64,000 nt of DNA from positions 124,001-188,000 of the forward strand of contig NZ_MRUL01000003.1 in NCBI RefSeq assembly GCF_002006995.1, in the 5' to 3' direction. The notes under the pieces are model-generated. The model did no database searches. It was not told the DNA's origin and saw only the letters and a list, made by a program, of their open reading frames with translations. This document shows positions 35,739 to 44,106 of this stretch, piece after piece. The stretch is from Izhakiella australiensis. Its GTDB lineage: Bacteria > Pseudomonadota > Gammaproteobacteria > Enterobacterales > Enterobacteriaceae. Numbering within the stretch: the stretch's first letter is position 1; each line of letters opens with the position of its first letter. The position numbers and the translations under genes are program-made.

Positions 35739-36796
35739 TGAAGAAGCGCACCTACAAAAACAAACACACTGCCAGCAGTGGCAGTGCCGGACAGCCTGAT
35801 ATTTCCGACGCGCTCAGAAGCGATCCGGCGCTAAGCGCCTTCACGTTTGACGGGCCATATTCAGTAACAGACGGCTATGATCTGCTGGACAGCATGTGCT
35901 GCGTCGATAATGGCCGGTACTACGAGACGCCAATAGACTGGAAAGGGTTAACCCGTGCGTTCGCACAGTCCCCGCTGCATCAGTCGGCGCTTTACTTCAA
36001 GCGTAATGTGCTGACCGGGTGCTATATCCCTCACCCGTTACTCTCACGTCAGGCCTTCTCTGCGTTTGCGCTGGACTGGTTTGTCTTCGGCAATGCCTAT
36101 CTTGAGCGTCGGTCTAATCGCCTGGGAGAGCCGCTAAAACTTAAGCATGTTCCGGCGCTGAACACGCGACGGGGAAGCGATCTTGATACCTACTGGTTTA
36201 TCCGGCAGTGGAAAGATGAATACGAGTTTAAGGCGGGCGAGGTCTGCCACATCATGAACCCGGACATTCATCAGGAAATCTACGGTATGCCTGAATATAT
36301 GGGGGCGCTGCTGTCCGCCAGCCTGTCACATTCCGCCGATAAGTTCCGCAAACTGTATTACGACAACGGCTCCCATGCCGGATGTATTCTCTATGTCGGT
36401 TCGGAGAAGGTGGATCAGGAAAGCATAAAGGTGGTGCAAAAGACTCTGTCACAGGCCAGAGGGAAAGGCTCCTTCAAAAACGTGCTGATCCATGCGCCTG
36501 GCGGCGGCAAAGACGGCGTGCAACTGTTGCCGTTCAGCCAGATATCGGCAAAGGATGAGTTTCTTAACATCAAATCAGCAACGCGCAACGATCTGCGCGA
36601 CGCTCACCGCATCCCGCCGCAACTGATGGGCGCAATGCCGGAAGGCAACGGATCGCTCGGTGATGTTGAGAAAGCGGCGCGCGTCTTTGCCATCAACGAA
36701 ATGTTGCCTGTGATGGAAGCAATGAAAGGCGTCAATGACTGGCTCGGTCAGGAAGTGATCCGCTTTAATCCCTACGCTCTGCTCAAAGACGAGTAA
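35738..36796 (+). CDS. Q: Portal protein Q
   Basis: A 352-residue portal subunit. The conserved parts are FTFDGPYSVTDGYDLLDSM, PLHQSALYFKRNVLTG and RNDLRDAHRIPPQLMG. The dodecameric portal sits at one capsid vertex and is the DNA gate. Coupled to P by overlap; a strong hairpin follows 10 bases after its TAA. Confidence 0.95.
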   Translation: MKKRTYKNKHTASSGSAGQPDISDALRSDPALSAFTFDGPYSVTDGYDLLDSMCCVDNGRYYETPIDWKGLTRAFAQSPLHQSALYFKRNVLTGCYIPHPLLSRQAFSAFALDWFVFGNAYLERRSNRLGEPLKLKHVPALNTRRGSDLDTYWFIRQWKDEYEFKAGEVCHIMNPDIHQEIYGMPEYMGALLSASLSHSADKFRKLYYDNGSHAGCILYVGSEKVDQESIKVVQKTLSQARGKGSFKNVLIHAPGGGKDGVQLLPFSQISAKDEFLNIKSATRNDLRDAHRIPPQLMGAMPEGNGSLGDVEKAARVFAINEMLPVMEAMKGVNDWLGQEVIRFNPYALLKDE

Positions 36797-36806
36797 CCCG
36801 ACCTAC

Positions 36807-36827
36807 CCGCCGCACATCATGCGGCGG
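36807..36827 (+). terminator. Terminator after portal gene Q
   Basis: CCGCCGCA-CATCA-TGCGGCGG forms an eight-pair GC-rich stem just past the Q stop, followed by TTCTCCTT. It should end the P-Q transcript. Confidence 0.8.
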
Positions 36828-37280
36828 TTCTCCTTCAATAATTTTCAATCCTCGCATGACCGGCCACCACCTGAGCACCACTTTGCACGACCTTTAACAC
36901 CCCTCACTCAGAGCGCATGAACGCCATTCTGGCAGGTGCAAACGGCAATCGACCCCGCACACACCCGGAAGCGAGAAGGCGCGCTGAGAAGGCGGAAAAG
37001 GCCGAAGAATGGCAATTAAAGGCATCCCCTCCCTGACCCCTGTCGCGTGGGCTGTTCCCCCGTCACCTGCGCGCGACATTTGCTTCGTTTTTTGTGCATT
37101 TCCCGATCCGGGGGCAGACCGCGCCGCCACAGGGCGGAAAGTGTGTAAATAGCTTCAAAAAAATTGTGCAAATTTGTGCACTATTGTGCAACAGGGAAAG
37201 AAGGCCAGGAAGAAAGAAAAGCCACCTTTAAAGGCAGCTTTTCAAATTAGTAAGGGATTGATGGGTAGTCGTCGAAAAAC
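36828..37280. other. Noncoding region after Q: candidate cos site and a possible conserved ORF
   Basis: About 450 bases without a firm gene. In P2-like phages cos lies just beyond Q. A run around 37125-37145 (GCCACAGGGCGGAAAGTG) looks a little like the P2/186 cos core GGCGxGGCGGGGAAAGC, but I cannot prove it. A minus-strand frame (36894-37130) ends VDCRLHLPEWRSCALSEG, a phrase I have the impression recurs in enterobacterial prophages; whether it is translated is unclear. TTGTGCA repeats sit at the right end. Confidence 0.4.
37164..37190 (+). repeat. Three TTGTGCA repeats at exact 10-bp spacing
   Basis: TTGTGCA occurs at 37164, 37174 and 37184, with a fourth copy at 37092. The 10-base spacing puts all copies on one face of the helix, as in iterons or regulator arrays. 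They lie between the candidate cos and the stop codon of the YafO-like gene. Confidence 0.6.
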
Positions 37281-37661
37281 TCAAAAAGAAGACTGGAACT
37301 CTTCTGCTCTGCGCTCAATTTCTGCCATGTAGGATGTGCGGGCTAACTCATGCGCATTGGGTGTCATAATGCTGATTAGCTGATACTTATCTGGATATAA
37401 GAAATGGCGGGAGTAAACAAGATAACTGTTTGATTTACGAGAAGCAGCAGGCAATTTTGCAGGCCACGGCTTTTCATCAGGTAAACGGATATGGATCTTA
37501 AAAACAAAAGAATCGCGGAGACGCCCGCTATCTTCCCATTGCCCTTCATTGCCAAAAACTGAGGGTAGAGATCCACCGTTCTTCCATGACTGCAAAGCAT
37601 TTGCATATTTACGAGCAACTGCGGGGAGTTCAATATCGTTGTGGACAGAGACTTTAATCAT
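37281..37661 (-). CDS. YafO-family toxin (ribosome-dependent mRNA interferase)
   Basis: A 126-residue protein whose second half matches YafO: GGSLPSVFGNEG, then FKIHIRLPDEKPWPAKLP, YLVYSRHFLYPDKYQLISIMTPNAHELAR and a final AEEFQSSF. YafO toxins bind the ribosome and cut mRNA downstream of the start codon. Its ATG follows the stop of a 197-residue gene after nine bases, with AAGGCAGGG as ribosome site, so the two form an operon, with the partner first like an antitoxin. The partner is not YafN-like. Confidence 0.75.
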   Translation of the reverse strand: MIKVSVHNDIELPAVARKYANALQSWKNGGSLPSVFGNEGQWEDSGRLRDSFVFKIHIRLPDEKPWPAKLPAASRKSNSYLVYSRHFLYPDKYQLISIMTPNAHELARTSYMAEIERRAEEFQSSF

Positions 37662-37670
37662 GGCCCTGCC

Positions 37671-38264
37671 TTAATGGAACGTTGGATCTTCAAGGCCCAG
37701 CTTTTTATGTTCACTGCGGATAAGTGCATGAACCTGATCGGCGGTAACACCCAGATCAACATCTGAAGTTTTCTTCGGCACATGCGTGCTTTCAATGAAA
37801 GATAAAATATCTTCAATCGTATAGCGAAGCGTCGCAGCGGAACGAGCAAAAGCGACAATCTCTTTTCTCAGTTCCGCGTTACTTTCAGGTACGCTTTTCA
37901 GCGCAACCCTTGCAGCCTCGACAAAACTTGCACATACCGCAATATGACGGAAAAGGCTTTCAAACCCTTCCTGAGTCTCTTTTTTCTGGTTTTTCAGAAG
38001 AATAGGGATCTGCTTTTCTTCCCATTCGATGCGAAGGTTTGCCCGGTGTGTCTTCATCCTGTCAGCCAGGTTAAGCATATAACTGGTGGCCTCATCAATA
38101 GGAAGGTATGCCACAGAATCCTTTACGTCCTGGAGGGATAGCGTAGACGTACTGTGCCGGGAGATTGCTACGTCATGATGCACAATGCTACTGGCAGGAA
38201 CAGGGGCAAGAGCCACCGCCAGCGCTGCGGCCATAGATGATATTTTATTTTTTTTACTGCTCAT
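37671..38264 (-). CDS. Unknown protein, possible antitoxin partner of the YafO-like toxin
   Basis: A 197-residue protein I do not recognise. Residues 1-27 are a basic start (MSSKKNKISS) followed by an Ala/Val-rich stretch ending in PVPASS, which could be a signal peptide or a hydrophobic helix. The rest is predicted helical and charged (EWEEKQIPILLKNQKKETQE), with a VTADQVHALIRSEHKKLGLEDPTF end. It is about twice the size of usual type II antitoxins. A good ribosome site (AGGAAAGG) precedes the ATG at 38264. Its place before the toxin gene suggests it controls the toxin. Confidence 0.6.
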   Translation of the reverse strand: MSSKKNKISSMAAALAVALAPVPASSIVHHDVAISRHSTSTLSLQDVKDSVAYLPIDEATSYMLNLADRMKTHRANLRIEWEEKQIPILLKNQKKETQEGFESLFRHIAVCASFVEAARVALKSVPESNAELRKEIVAFARSAATLRYTIEDILSFIESTHVPKKTSDVDLGVTADQVHALIRSEHKKLGLEDPTFH

Positions 38265-38353
38265 AATTGCCTTTCCTGCCAATAATCGTGAACCACTGCC
38301 GGAATGATAGCGCAAAAAATCACCCGCTGAAACGAATTATCCTTGCGGCAAAA

Positions 38354-39049
38354 CTAGCCCGCGTCAACCTCATTGAGCGCCACCATGATTGCCAGCCTTT
38401 CAGCAGGCGGAAGCGCGGCATATTTCGCGCGCCAGCGCTCAACTTTACGCTTAATACGGTGCCGATCGTTGTAGTCTTTTCCGGCAAACGCGTGGGAATA
38501 CGCGCGCCCTTCCGGGTAGTTCATCCAGATTTTTTCTGTTCGCACGCCGCCGCGTGTCATGGCCTGAAACTCCTTACTGCGCCAGCCCGCTAACGTTTCG
38601 TCATAGAGCCGCGACGGATAGCCAGACAGGATCACGTTGACGTTTTCCGGCAGGCTTATGAGGCAGGCTAACAGGTGCTCATGATCGGCAACCGTATATT
38701 CATGACGATAGCGGGCGCGACTGGTGCGCGTTTCTGGCAGATAGGGAGGATCGGAATAAACCAGCACGCGGCCATGTTGAGTAAAGTCTTCTCTTTCCAG
38801 AAAACCTACAGCATCACCGTGATAAAGATGCAACCGGGGCGGAGTTTCCCCCATATCAGACCAGCGCTCCCGCGTTAATTTAAAAGCATTTTCATCGACA
38901 TCAATTCCAATCGTCCTGGCTGCAAGTGGCTTGTGAAACATTACTGCGCCACTGCCCAGGTGCGTTTCAATGTAGGTATCATGCGGCGGCATCTCGGCAA
39001 TGATTTTTTGATAGACGCCACTACCGCCTTTGCTCCCTAAATAACTCAT
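38354..39049 (-). CDS. DNA N6-adenine methyltransferase, D12 class (first of two)
   Basis: A 231-residue methylase. MSYLGSKGGSG opens the AdoMet-binding site, HLGSGAVMFHK follows near residue 30, and the catalytic motif DPPYLPETR is near residue 100. The spacing fits class D12 (Dam-like) adenine methylases of phages. The target is not known. The true start is the ATG at 39049; an upstream frame extension runs through the noncoding repeat copy B. It probably protects phage DNA or alters gene control. Confidence 0.88.
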   Translation of the reverse strand: MSYLGSKGGSGVYQKIIAEMPPHDTYIETHLGSGAVMFHKPLAARTIGIDVDENAFKLTRERWSDMGETPPRLHLYHGDAVGFLEREDFTQHGRVLVYSDPPYLPETRTSRARYRHEYTVADHEHLLACLISLPENVNVILSGYPSRLYDETLAGWRSKEFQAMTRGGVRTEKIWMNYPEGRAYSHAFAGKDYNDRHRIKRKVERWRAKYAALPPAERLAIMVALNEVDAG

Positions 39050-39069
39050 CCGTAAAACCTCGCGTTGCA

Positions 39070-39147
39070 GCTGCAGCACTGCTAAAAATGACGGCGCTCG
39101 ATGTGTATGGCCAACATTGCCAAATCTGACAGTGCGGTACCCAATGA
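39070..39147. repeat. Noncoding dispersed repeat, copy B
   Basis: This 78-base stretch is the partner of 23640-23717, ungapped and in the same orientation. It ends one base into a hairpin (39147-39165). It lies in the gap upstream of the first adenine methylase, about 21 bases before its start codon. Confidence 0.6.
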
Positions 39148-39165
39148 GCGCCACTTAGTGGCGCT
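39147..39165. terminator. Hairpin downstream of the gpA operon
   Basis: AGCGCCAC-TTA-GTGGCGCT has perfect eight-base arms. It lies between the small membrane gene (ends 39240) and the methylase start (39049), both on the minus strand. No T run follows, so it may be a weak terminator, a processing site or a protein-binding site. Confidence 0.45.
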
Positions 39166-39239
39166 AGCGGACTCTTTGCCGCCCGCGCCCGCAGAATCGC
39201 TACTCCCCGCGCAACAAGTTGCGCAGGTCATAACGATTG

Positions 39240-39425
39240 TCACCAAACCCATTGGATCAGTACCTCAAATAGCGCCTCACCAACGGCCCGAACACAGATC
39301 CAGGCGAATAAAGTCACCGCTGCCGCAATCCATGCCGCCCGGCGCTTTGCTGGTACGTTTGTCCGCATCCAGTCATAGGCCGAAACCGCCAGCAAAAAGC
39401 CGATAACATCCAGAATCGTTTTCAT
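39240..39425 (-). CDS. Small membrane protein downstream of gpA
   Basis: A 61-residue protein with two hydrophobic segments (about residues 4-18 and 30-50) separated by MRTNVPAKRRAA. The ATG at 39425 follows AAGAGAGGAAAA, a good ribosome site, ten bases after the gpA stop. I do not recognise the family. Small membrane genes in this place could act in superinfection exclusion, but nothing in the sequence proves that. Confidence 0.6.
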   Translation of the reverse strand: MKTILDVIGFLLAVSAYDWMRTNVPAKRRAAWIAAAVTLFAWICVRAVGEALFEVLIQWVW

Positions 39426-39435
39426 TTTTCCTCTC

Positions 39436-41940
39436 TTACCCCTCGTTATCTGCTGACTTAACCGCTGCTTTCCATCGGTCAACCAGCTCACCAACCTTGT
39501 GTTTGGATATGGATTTACGCCACGGCTGATCTGTACCGGCGATAATCAACTCACCTGTAACCGGATGCGCGCGATACACGGTATCGAGTACCGTCACTTC
39601 ATTACCGCGCGCCAGTTGAATGGCCTGCGGTTTACTGATCTGTACCTTCTTAACCTGCGCCCATGACTGAACCAGCCCAGCCAGACCAGCAATTGCCGGT
39701 GATAAAACTTGCTCTTGCTGCCTGATCGCATGGGCTGCTTTGAGGTAACTTTCTGCCCGCTGGGTGTCATATTCGGAACAGTCGCCGCTGGTAATGCTGC
39801 GCGCCAGCTCCTCAAACTCATCAGCAGGCGATTTCTGCCGCTTCGGTTTGTGGTTATGAAGGCTTTCACGTACCTGTTTACGCTGTTCCTGGGTCAACTG
39901 ACCGATCTCAAACTGTTCCGGCCCTTCCCGCCCAGCTGGCACTGTCATTAATGACGGTGATCCGGGCGGTGAATTTGTTCGTTTTTTGACCTCAGTACAG
40001 TTATTGACACGAGTCCTAGAGGGCGCGGACGCGCCCCGAAGGTCAAAATCAAAGTCAACGGCCTGCCCGGAGCCGTCCTGAATCTCCGGTTTCTTACGCA
40101 CAATGCGGTAGGTATGCAGGCGGGTTTCAATTGGTGGGATGTGAGCAGCGGGCATCACCAGACCTTTAATAAGATCCAGATACTCGCCGTAATCATTCGG
40201 TTCTTCTTTCTGCTGGTACCAGATGCGCAACGGCAGATCACGGCGGGCAACCAGTGCCCCACCCTGCAATTGAGTGTATTGCTGCCAGTCGCCAGCATCC
40301 GCAGCACGGTGCAGCTCAGCAAATAGCGGGTTTATCTTGTCGGCCTGCTCCTGATTGCGGAACCGGCGCAGCTCACGCCAGACAGATACCGGCGCGCCGC
40401 CCAAAAACTGAAACTGACGGATGCCCCAGCACGATGCCCAGGCGGTAGCGTGTTTTGATGTTTCTTTCAGCGGCCTGCCGCTCTCGTCGTCGGTTTCACC
40501 GTCGAGCGCGTAGCCGTCAATATTCTTACTGATGTACTTCACCACGTAGCCGGTGGCGCTGCCGATTTCCTGATCGATCGGCTTCATATCAAAACGCGGC
40601 TGATTGCCGTGCTTGCCCTGCAACTCTTCCGCATCCTCGCGGGTGGCATAGTCTTCCATCACCTCCAGCAGTTCGGCGGAATGTTCCGGCAGAGAGAACA
40701 GCAGGCCGTGCCAGTGCGGCGTACCATCGTGGTGAGACTCAGCCACCCGCAGGCCAAAGACAGGAATTTCACGGCGGGCCAGCTCAGCACGAATCTTTTG
40801 CCACACCCGATTAAGATAACGCTGCGTGGCTCTTGGGCTGGCACCATTCCATTTAGCATTACGATGACCGAATACGGTATATGCGTGGTATTTTGATGGC
40901 GCTGTCAGGGTAAAAAACTGGCCCGCGTAGCCGCTTTCAGTGGCGACTTTCTCAAAGCCGCCGATACGGGTCATAAGTTCAACGCGGCGCAATGCCGGGT
41001 TAGATATGCTCTTATCGATCTGCTCAATAAGTGAAATGCGCTCTTTGGTGTCCTGGTCTTCCAGCTCAAGACGGGCCATGATTGCACGGCTGCGCTTGCG
41101 TCTTGCATCCCATTCATCAACGTGGTGCTTACTGCAATATGGCGCAGCGCCTCGCTTTACATCACCAAAGGCAATGTGCAGGTGCTCACGCCAGCGCGCG
41201 GCGTACTTTTTCAGGTTACGGTGCCAATAGCGATCATCCAGCATCTTGCTAATGCCAGTAGTTGCCTCATCAATAAACAGCGCTCCCCGGCAATACTTTG
41301 ACCAGCTCGGAGGTGTCAGGAAGAAAAGCCGCGCGAGGATAGCCGCTTCGGTGTAAAGGTATCCGGCATATTTCCGATCACTCTGAGTCTCTACCGTTTC
41401 GTGAACTTCACTCAGCACAGACCGCATATAGATAGCGATATCCTGCGCCAGTAGCTCAACATCTTCCGGCGTGAAGTCCGGCAGGTGGTTAAAGCGCTCA
41501 ACCAATCCATGCAGAGTGTTAAACGTGTGGTAAAGCGGGTTTAACCCTTTGAATGCTGTATCAGCCTGAGATTTAGCCTCATCGGTCATCGCAATAGCGT
41601 ATTGCTCATTCACCATGTTGATAGGCGGCAGATCCCTGCGGATGATATCGCGCAGCGCCAGACGGGCTATGTGTCTGCCCTTCATGGTGTGAATGCTGTC
41701 AATGCGGGAAGCCAGACGCAGGCGAATAAAGCGAGGTAGCGGCGCAAGGGTGACTTTCACCCACGCCAAAAACTCCTGTTCTTGACCCAGCTCGACTAGA
41801 TCAACAACGGGAGTCTTATCAACACAAATGGCAGCTTTTGGCTTCTGCCATTCATAATCGTACCGGGTGGCGTCTGGTGCGCTACCCGGATACGGAGGGG
41901 GCGGAGTTGGGGCGCTGCGCCCGCTTAGTGATGTGCTCAT
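39436..41940 (-). CDS. A: Replication initiation endonuclease A
   Basis: An 834-residue HUH endonuclease of the P2 gpA family (P2 gpA has about 760). The metal-binding motif is PHWHGLLF, near residue 420. The active tyrosines are in ATGYVVKYISKN, spaced as the paired Tyr of P2 A. It nicks the origin, which in P2 lies inside gene A itself, and starts rolling-circle replication. The ATG overlaps the stop of the preceding small gene (ATGA). Confidence 0.93.
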   Translation of the reverse strand: MSTSLSGRSAPTPPPPYPGSAPDATRYDYEWQKPKAAICVDKTPVVDLVELGQEQEFLAWVKVTLAPLPRFIRLRLASRIDSIHTMKGRHIARLALRDIIRRDLPPINMVNEQYAIAMTDEAKSQADTAFKGLNPLYHTFNTLHGLVERFNHLPDFTPEDVELLAQDIAIYMRSVLSEVHETVETQSDRKYAGYLYTEAAILARLFFLTPPSWSKYCRGALFIDEATTGISKMLDDRYWHRNLKKYAARWREHLHIAFGDVKRGAAPYCSKHHVDEWDARRKRSRAIMARLELEDQDTKERISLIEQIDKSISNPALRRVELMTRIGGFEKVATESGYAGQFFTLTAPSKYHAYTVFGHRNAKWNGASPRATQRYLNRVWQKIRAELARREIPVFGLRVAESHHDGTPHWHGLLFSLPEHSAELLEVMEDYATREDAEELQGKHGNQPRFDMKPIDQEIGSATGYVVKYISKNIDGYALDGETDDESGRPLKETSKHATAWASCWGIRQFQFLGGAPVSVWRELRRFRNQEQADKINPLFAELHRAADAGDWQQYTQLQGGALVARRDLPLRIWYQQKEEPNDYGEYLDLIKGLVMPAAHIPPIETRLHTYRIVRKKPEIQDGSGQAVDFDFDLRGASAPSRTRVNNCTEVKKRTNSPPGSPSLMTVPAGREGPEQFEIGQLTQEQRKQVRESLHNHKPKRQKSPADEFEELARSITSGDCSEYDTQRAESYLKAAHAIRQQEQVLSPAIAGLAGLVQSWAQVKKVQISKPQAIQLARGNEVTVLDTVYRAHPVTGELIIAGTDQPWRKSISKHKVGELVDRWKAAVKSADNEG

Positions 41941-42224
41941 CAGAATGGCAGCTCATCATCACAATCGGCGGTGTCATAACTCCACGTAACGGCGCGCCCT
42001 GGCTTAAATTTGTATGCTTCTTTAGCCGTATCGAATGTAAATTGATTACGTACATAGACGCCTTCGTAGACGTCAAAAGCTTCAAATTCAACAACCCAAA
42101 AATCATGCAATTTCCAGTGGTCTAAGATTCGATCAACTACCGCATAAACCGTGGCGTCAGCATGAGCGCGAGCTAAATCAATAGCCATCCAAACGGGAAG
42201 ATCGAGAGTGTTTTCCATGTTCAT
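41940..42224 (-). CDS. Unknown small acidic protein before gpA
   Basis: A 94-residue acidic protein (DTADCDDELPF end, many Asp and Glu), not recognised. It is flanked by overlaps: the ATG at 42224 overlaps the methylase stop and is preceded by AGGAGG six bases away, and its stop overlaps the gpA ATG. It is a real gene of the early operon; its role is open. Confidence 0.7.
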   Translation of the reverse strand: MNMENTLDLPVWMAIDLARAHADATVYAVVDRILDHWKLHDFWVVEFEAFDVYEGVYVRNQFTFDTAKEAYKFKPGRAVTWSYDTADCDDELPF

Positions 42225-43075
42225 TCGCAACCTCCTGCCGGGCATCCCTCAACGATGCCCAGAGTGCCGATCACTTCTTTGGCCTTCTGCCGGTTGCTGG
42301 CGTCAGTGCTAACAGAGCGCTGTACGTCGATTTCATGCAGGCGGAAGCGGTGGTAAATCTCGCGGGTGGTTTCGGTGTCACTGTTGGAAATGACAACTGG
42401 CGTGTCATATTTTCGGTTCACTTCCAGCAACTCCGCCGCTAACTGGCGGTGGTGCTTCTCTGTGAATGGCTCGGTGTGGTATTGGGTGAAATTGGCGGTA
42501 TCGCTGGCAGGCAGGTACGGCGGATCGCAGTAAATGGCTTCATCCGTCCCAACCATCACTTTGAGGGTGTTTTGAAACGAGCTGCACAGGAAAATAGCTT
42601 TGGTGTCGTTGGCCTTCTCAGCAAACTGGCGGATCTCCGCTTCCGGGAAGTAAGGCGCGGTTTTGTGCTGACCAAATGGCACGTTATAACCGCCGCTCTG
42701 GTTATAACGCACCACGCCGTTGTAGCCGTGGCGGTTGAGGTATAGAAACAGGGCTGCGCGGGCCACATCAAGCAAACCTTTTGTACCGTTGAAAATGCGG
42801 CGGTTCTGTAAGTATTCCTCTTTGGAATTGCCGCTCGCAAAGAGCGGGCGGGCAAGATCAATCACCAGCTCAGGATTGCTTTTTACCTCACGATAAAGGC
42901 GGATCAGATCGGGGTTGATATCCGCAAGGATATAGCGACGATAATCGGTATTGAGGAAGACGGAAGCGCCGCCAACAAAAGGCTCAACGAGGCAACCAGC
43001 CTTTGGTAAATGCGACAGTAATTCAGGCATCACGCGGCTTTTGCCACCGGGCCATTTGAGAAGGGAACGGATCAT
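42221..43075 (-). CDS. DNA N6-adenine methyltransferase, Dam-like D12 class (second of two)
   Basis: A 284-residue Dam-type methylase. LLKWPGGKSRVMPELLSHLP is motif X/I with AdoMet binding, FVGGASVFLN follows, and the catalytic CDPPYLPAS is near residue 185, with a NYNVPFG-like region in between (GGYNVPFGQHK). It is closer to E. coli Dam in layout than the other methylase of this prophage. The likely target is GATC. The start ATG at 43075 overlaps the exonuclease stop (ATGA). Confidence 0.92.
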   Translation of the reverse strand: MIRSLLKWPGGKSRVMPELLSHLPKAGCLVEPFVGGASVFLNTDYRRYILADINPDLIRLYREVKSNPELVIDLARPLFASGNSKEEYLQNRRIFNGTKGLLDVARAALFLYLNRHGYNGVVRYNQSGGYNVPFGQHKTAPYFPEAEIRQFAEKANDTKAIFLCSSFQNTLKVMVGTDEAIYCDPPYLPASDTANFTQYHTEPFTEKHHRQLAAELLEVNRKYDTPVVISNSDTETTREIYHRFRLHEIDVQRSVSTDASNRQKAKEVIGTLGIVEGCPAGGCE

Positions 43076-43644
43076 AATGCCGCCCCCATAGCGCCTTTGG
43101 CCGCGAGGCTTTTTAGGTTGTCTGAGAGCTGGGCGATCTGATTCCACACATCAGCGGCAGCGTTATGCTTTTCAGAATCGACAAGCCGATTTGAGGCATA
43201 TCCACAGACAGTAAGCGCAACCTCTTCAACCGTTCTAACGTCGCGGACATTCCAGAAATTCCAGACCGGTTTTAAATCTACAGCGCGCAGTGCGTTGTAG
43301 ATAATCGGCATATCGTAATCAGTACCGCGCGCCCAGACTTTCACGCTCGCCAGATCACAATATTCCAGGATAAACATATTTAATTCACTAAGAGCTACAG
43401 GGAGGGAGTAAGCTCCTTCTTTGATTACTTCCGCTCGTACTTCTCCCGACTGCTTAAACCACCATTTGATTGTTTCAGCGCCCAGCGTTCCGCCGAATGC
43501 CTCACTGCTTTCAATAGCAATGCGGCGGTACATTGAGGCGGAAACCTCACCTGACATAGGGTCAAAGATAGCCGCAGCAATAGACGCAATCGCCGCAGTT
43601 GGCTTGTTATCCATGGCTTCAATATCAATCATTACGTGCTTCAT
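43072..43644 (-). CDS. 3'-5' exonuclease, DnaQ-like
   Basis: A 190-residue DEDD exonuclease. VMIDIEAMDNKPTAAIASIAA carries the first Asp-Glu pair, WARGTDYDMPII the next Asp, and EKHNAAADVWNQ the final His and Asp. This is the phage-type 3'-5' exoribonuclease/exonuclease fold. It may act in DNA or RNA turnover during replication. Good CAGGAG ribosome site. Confidence 0.88.
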   Translation of the reverse strand: MKHVMIDIEAMDNKPTAAIASIAAAIFDPMSGEVSASMYRRIAIESSEAFGGTLGAETIKWWFKQSGEVRAEVIKEGAYSLPVALSELNMFILEYCDLASVKVWARGTDYDMPIIYNALRAVDLKPVWNFWNVRDVRTVEEVALTVCGYASNRLVDSEKHNAAADVWNQIAQLSDNLKSLAAKGAMGAAL

Positions 43645-43713
43645 CTTGCTTTCTCCTGGGTGCAGGAAGCCCGGCGCGATGATACGCCTGACTACTGGTT
43701 AATCATTCAGTGG

Positions 43714-44106
43714 TTAATTGACTACGCCATCCGGCGCGGGTGGTGGTGATTCGCGTAACGCCTGAATTTCAAGGCGCGGCGCGGCATGATCGGGAAACTC
43801 CCACGGCAACGCCGCAGCCAGCTCGGCAAGGCGCTTAATGCCCAACATCAGGCTCACCTTGTCCTGGGAGCTGAACTGTTCAAAAGGCATAGTGAGGTGG
43901 GAATGAGTCAGCGACGGCAGATCTTTAAACCGCTGCGCGGCTTCGTTTGCCAGCAGGATGATCACCTTTTTCTGAGTCTCGCCCAAGCGGTTGAAACGGC
44001 TCGCCGTGTCATTGGTACGGGAAACTGAAATGCTCGACTGCAAACGGGCACGCTGTTCAAGGAACATTTGACGCCCGGATACTGGTTTTTCTTGTCCGAT
44101 ACTCAT
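43714..44106 (-). CDS. Unknown early phage protein
   Basis: A 130-residue soluble protein, probably helical, with FNRLGETQKKVIILLANEAAQRF and FEQFSSQDKVSLMLGIKRLAEL. It lies where P2 has gene B (helicase loader) and other small early genes, but I see no clear B match. The ATG at 44106 has TAGG five bases upstream; eight upstream codons are left out. Confidence 0.65.
   Translation of the reverse strand: MSIGQEKPVSGRQMFLEQRARLQSSISVSRTNDTASRFNRLGETQKKVIILLANEAAQRFKDLPSLTHSHLTMPFEQFSSQDKVSLMLGIKRLAELAAALPWEFPDHAAPRLEIQALRESPPPAPDGVVN

Noticed and set aside
36894-37130. Minus-strand frame ending in a CRLHLPEWRSCALSEG-like phrase as a firm gene
   Set aside because: The phrase seems familiar from prophages, but start site and translation cannot be supported, and it overlaps the likely cos region. 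It is mentioned only within the noncoding region entry.
39050-39154. A 35-residue N-terminal extension of the first adenine methylase
   Set aside because: It translates the noncoding repeat copy B; methylases of this family start at the MSYLGSKG-type segment.
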